This document shows, one piece after another, positions 63,580 to 64,000 of a stretch of 64,000 nt of DNA. How positions within the stretch are numbered: position 1 is the first letter of the stretch; every line of letters starts with the position of its first letter. This stretch comes from Terriglobia bacterium (GTDB lineage: Bacteria; Acidobacteriota; Terriglobia; JAIQFV01), in NCBI GenBank assembly GCA_020072965.1, contig JAIQFY010000027.1, positions 37,317 to 101,316 on the forward strand. The letters run 5' to 3'. The notes below the pieces were generated by a model. That model had not been told where the DNA came from. It searched no databases and saw only the letters and a program-made list of their open reading frames with translations. Position numbers and translations under genes: made by a program.

Positions 63580-64000
63580 GACGGATTATAACAAAGCGGG
63601 ATGGGTGATTGGATTAGATTTGGGGGACAAGGAGAGCCACTATTGTGAGTTGGCCAGCGTGGGAGACGAGATGACGGAAGGGCGGGTGAAGACGACGGAG
63701 AGCGCGCTGAAGAAGCAGGCGGAGCAATGGCGGGGGGCGCGGGTGGTGATGGAAGCGGGGACGCATTCGCCGTGGGTGAGCCGGCTGGTGGAAGCGGCCG
63801 GAGCAGAAGCGGTGGTGGCCAATCCCCGGAAGGTACAACTGATCACGCGCAACGTGAAGAAGCGGGACCCGGTGGATGCGCGGTTGTTGGCGCGGCTGGG
63901 GCGGGCGGACGTGACGTTGCTGTCGCCGTTGAAGCACCGCGGAGCCGCGACGCAAGCCGATTTGGCGGTGATCAAAGCGCGCGATGTGGCGGTACGGGTG
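63580..64000 (+). mobile_element. IS110-family transposase, N-terminal part, cut by window edge
   Basis: 140 codons from ATG 63580, with GAGAGAGGAG about seven bases upstream, open to the window end. The N-terminal DEDD (RuvC-like) domain is complete to the edge: Asp14 in GLDLGD, Glu59 in VVMEAGTHSPW, and Asp97/Asp100 in KKRDPVDARLLARL. These are the catalytic residues of IS110-type recombinases. The C-terminal serine-containing domain lies beyond the window. Codon use is skewed to GCG, CGG and GTG more than in nearby genes, which fits an acquired element. Confidence 0.93.

Noticed and set aside
1..64000. tRNA, rRNA or known riboswitch
   Set aside because: Spacers were scanned by eye for T-loop, rRNA and common riboswitch cores; none was convincing. 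A covariance-model search would be needed to exclude weak cases.

Overview
The window looks like a chromosomal fragment of an Acidobacteriota bacterium, moderately GC-rich and probably from a soil or subsurface genome. The evidence is the gene content: an ADOP-type duplicated orphan permease cut by the left edge, an acidobacterial VWFA-related secreted protein, a Ser/Thr kinase fused to TolB-like and TPR regions, two zinc-anti-sigma/ECF pairs, many secreted peptidases, and intergenic spacers rich in short dispersed repeats. Assignments rest on motifs and family knowledge; no search was run.

Region 1 (1-12975) is accessory and physiological: the ADOP permease, the VWFA protein, a GNAT acetyltransferase, a proline iminopeptidase, a small membrane-protein gene that appears broken by several frameshifts, the kinase-TolB-TPR protein, an M16 peptidase pair (one catalytic subunit, one lacking the zinc motif) and an RluA-type pseudouridine synthase. 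A REPIN-like palindrome follows the M16 pair, and a second copy with identical arms and the same loop length lies 13.4 kb away.

Region 2 (13252-24612) is the most interesting part. An ECF sigma factor, a membrane zinc anti-sigma factor with an outer TPR-like domain, and an exported TPR-CHAT caspase-like protein form a tight operon. Next to it and convergent is a 2173-residue exported mosaic of RCC1, HAF, DUF11, Ig-like and PKD-like repeats, with long near-identical DNA repeats. The operon suggests regulated proteolysis of an anti-sigma factor by a CHAT protease. The idea resembles the sigma arm of type III-E CRISPR systems, but no CRISPR or cas genes are present.

Region 3 (25195-45336) holds a twin-cupin protein, an orphan histidine kinase with a Cys-rich PAS domain, a second ECF/anti-sigma module with a zinc-ribbon membrane protein, a 1-Cys peroxiredoxin, a RetSat/phytoene-desaturase-like oxidoreductase divergent from a TetR regulator across a well-formed promoter/operator, S9 and S10 peptidases, a patatin with a BamA-like barrel (type Vd secretion architecture), an ABC exporter pair, a methyltransferase and a small exported protein. 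The spacers carry A-rich repeats built on CCAAATTCC.

Region 4 (45736-63026) is a nearly unbroken minus-strand housekeeping block, read right to left: rpsO, pnp, rimO, pgpA, an NHL-repeat protein, cinA, thpR, plsY, gpsA, recG, rsmD, coaD, an aminotransferase, a mannose-1-phosphate guanylyltransferase and a phosphohexomutase. It combines translation and RNA turnover, phospholipid synthesis, CoA synthesis, DNA repair and GDP-mannose supply. At the right edge an IS110-family transposase starts and runs off the window. Just before it are an inverted repeat that would sequester the transposase ribosome-binding site and the remains of a broken gene.
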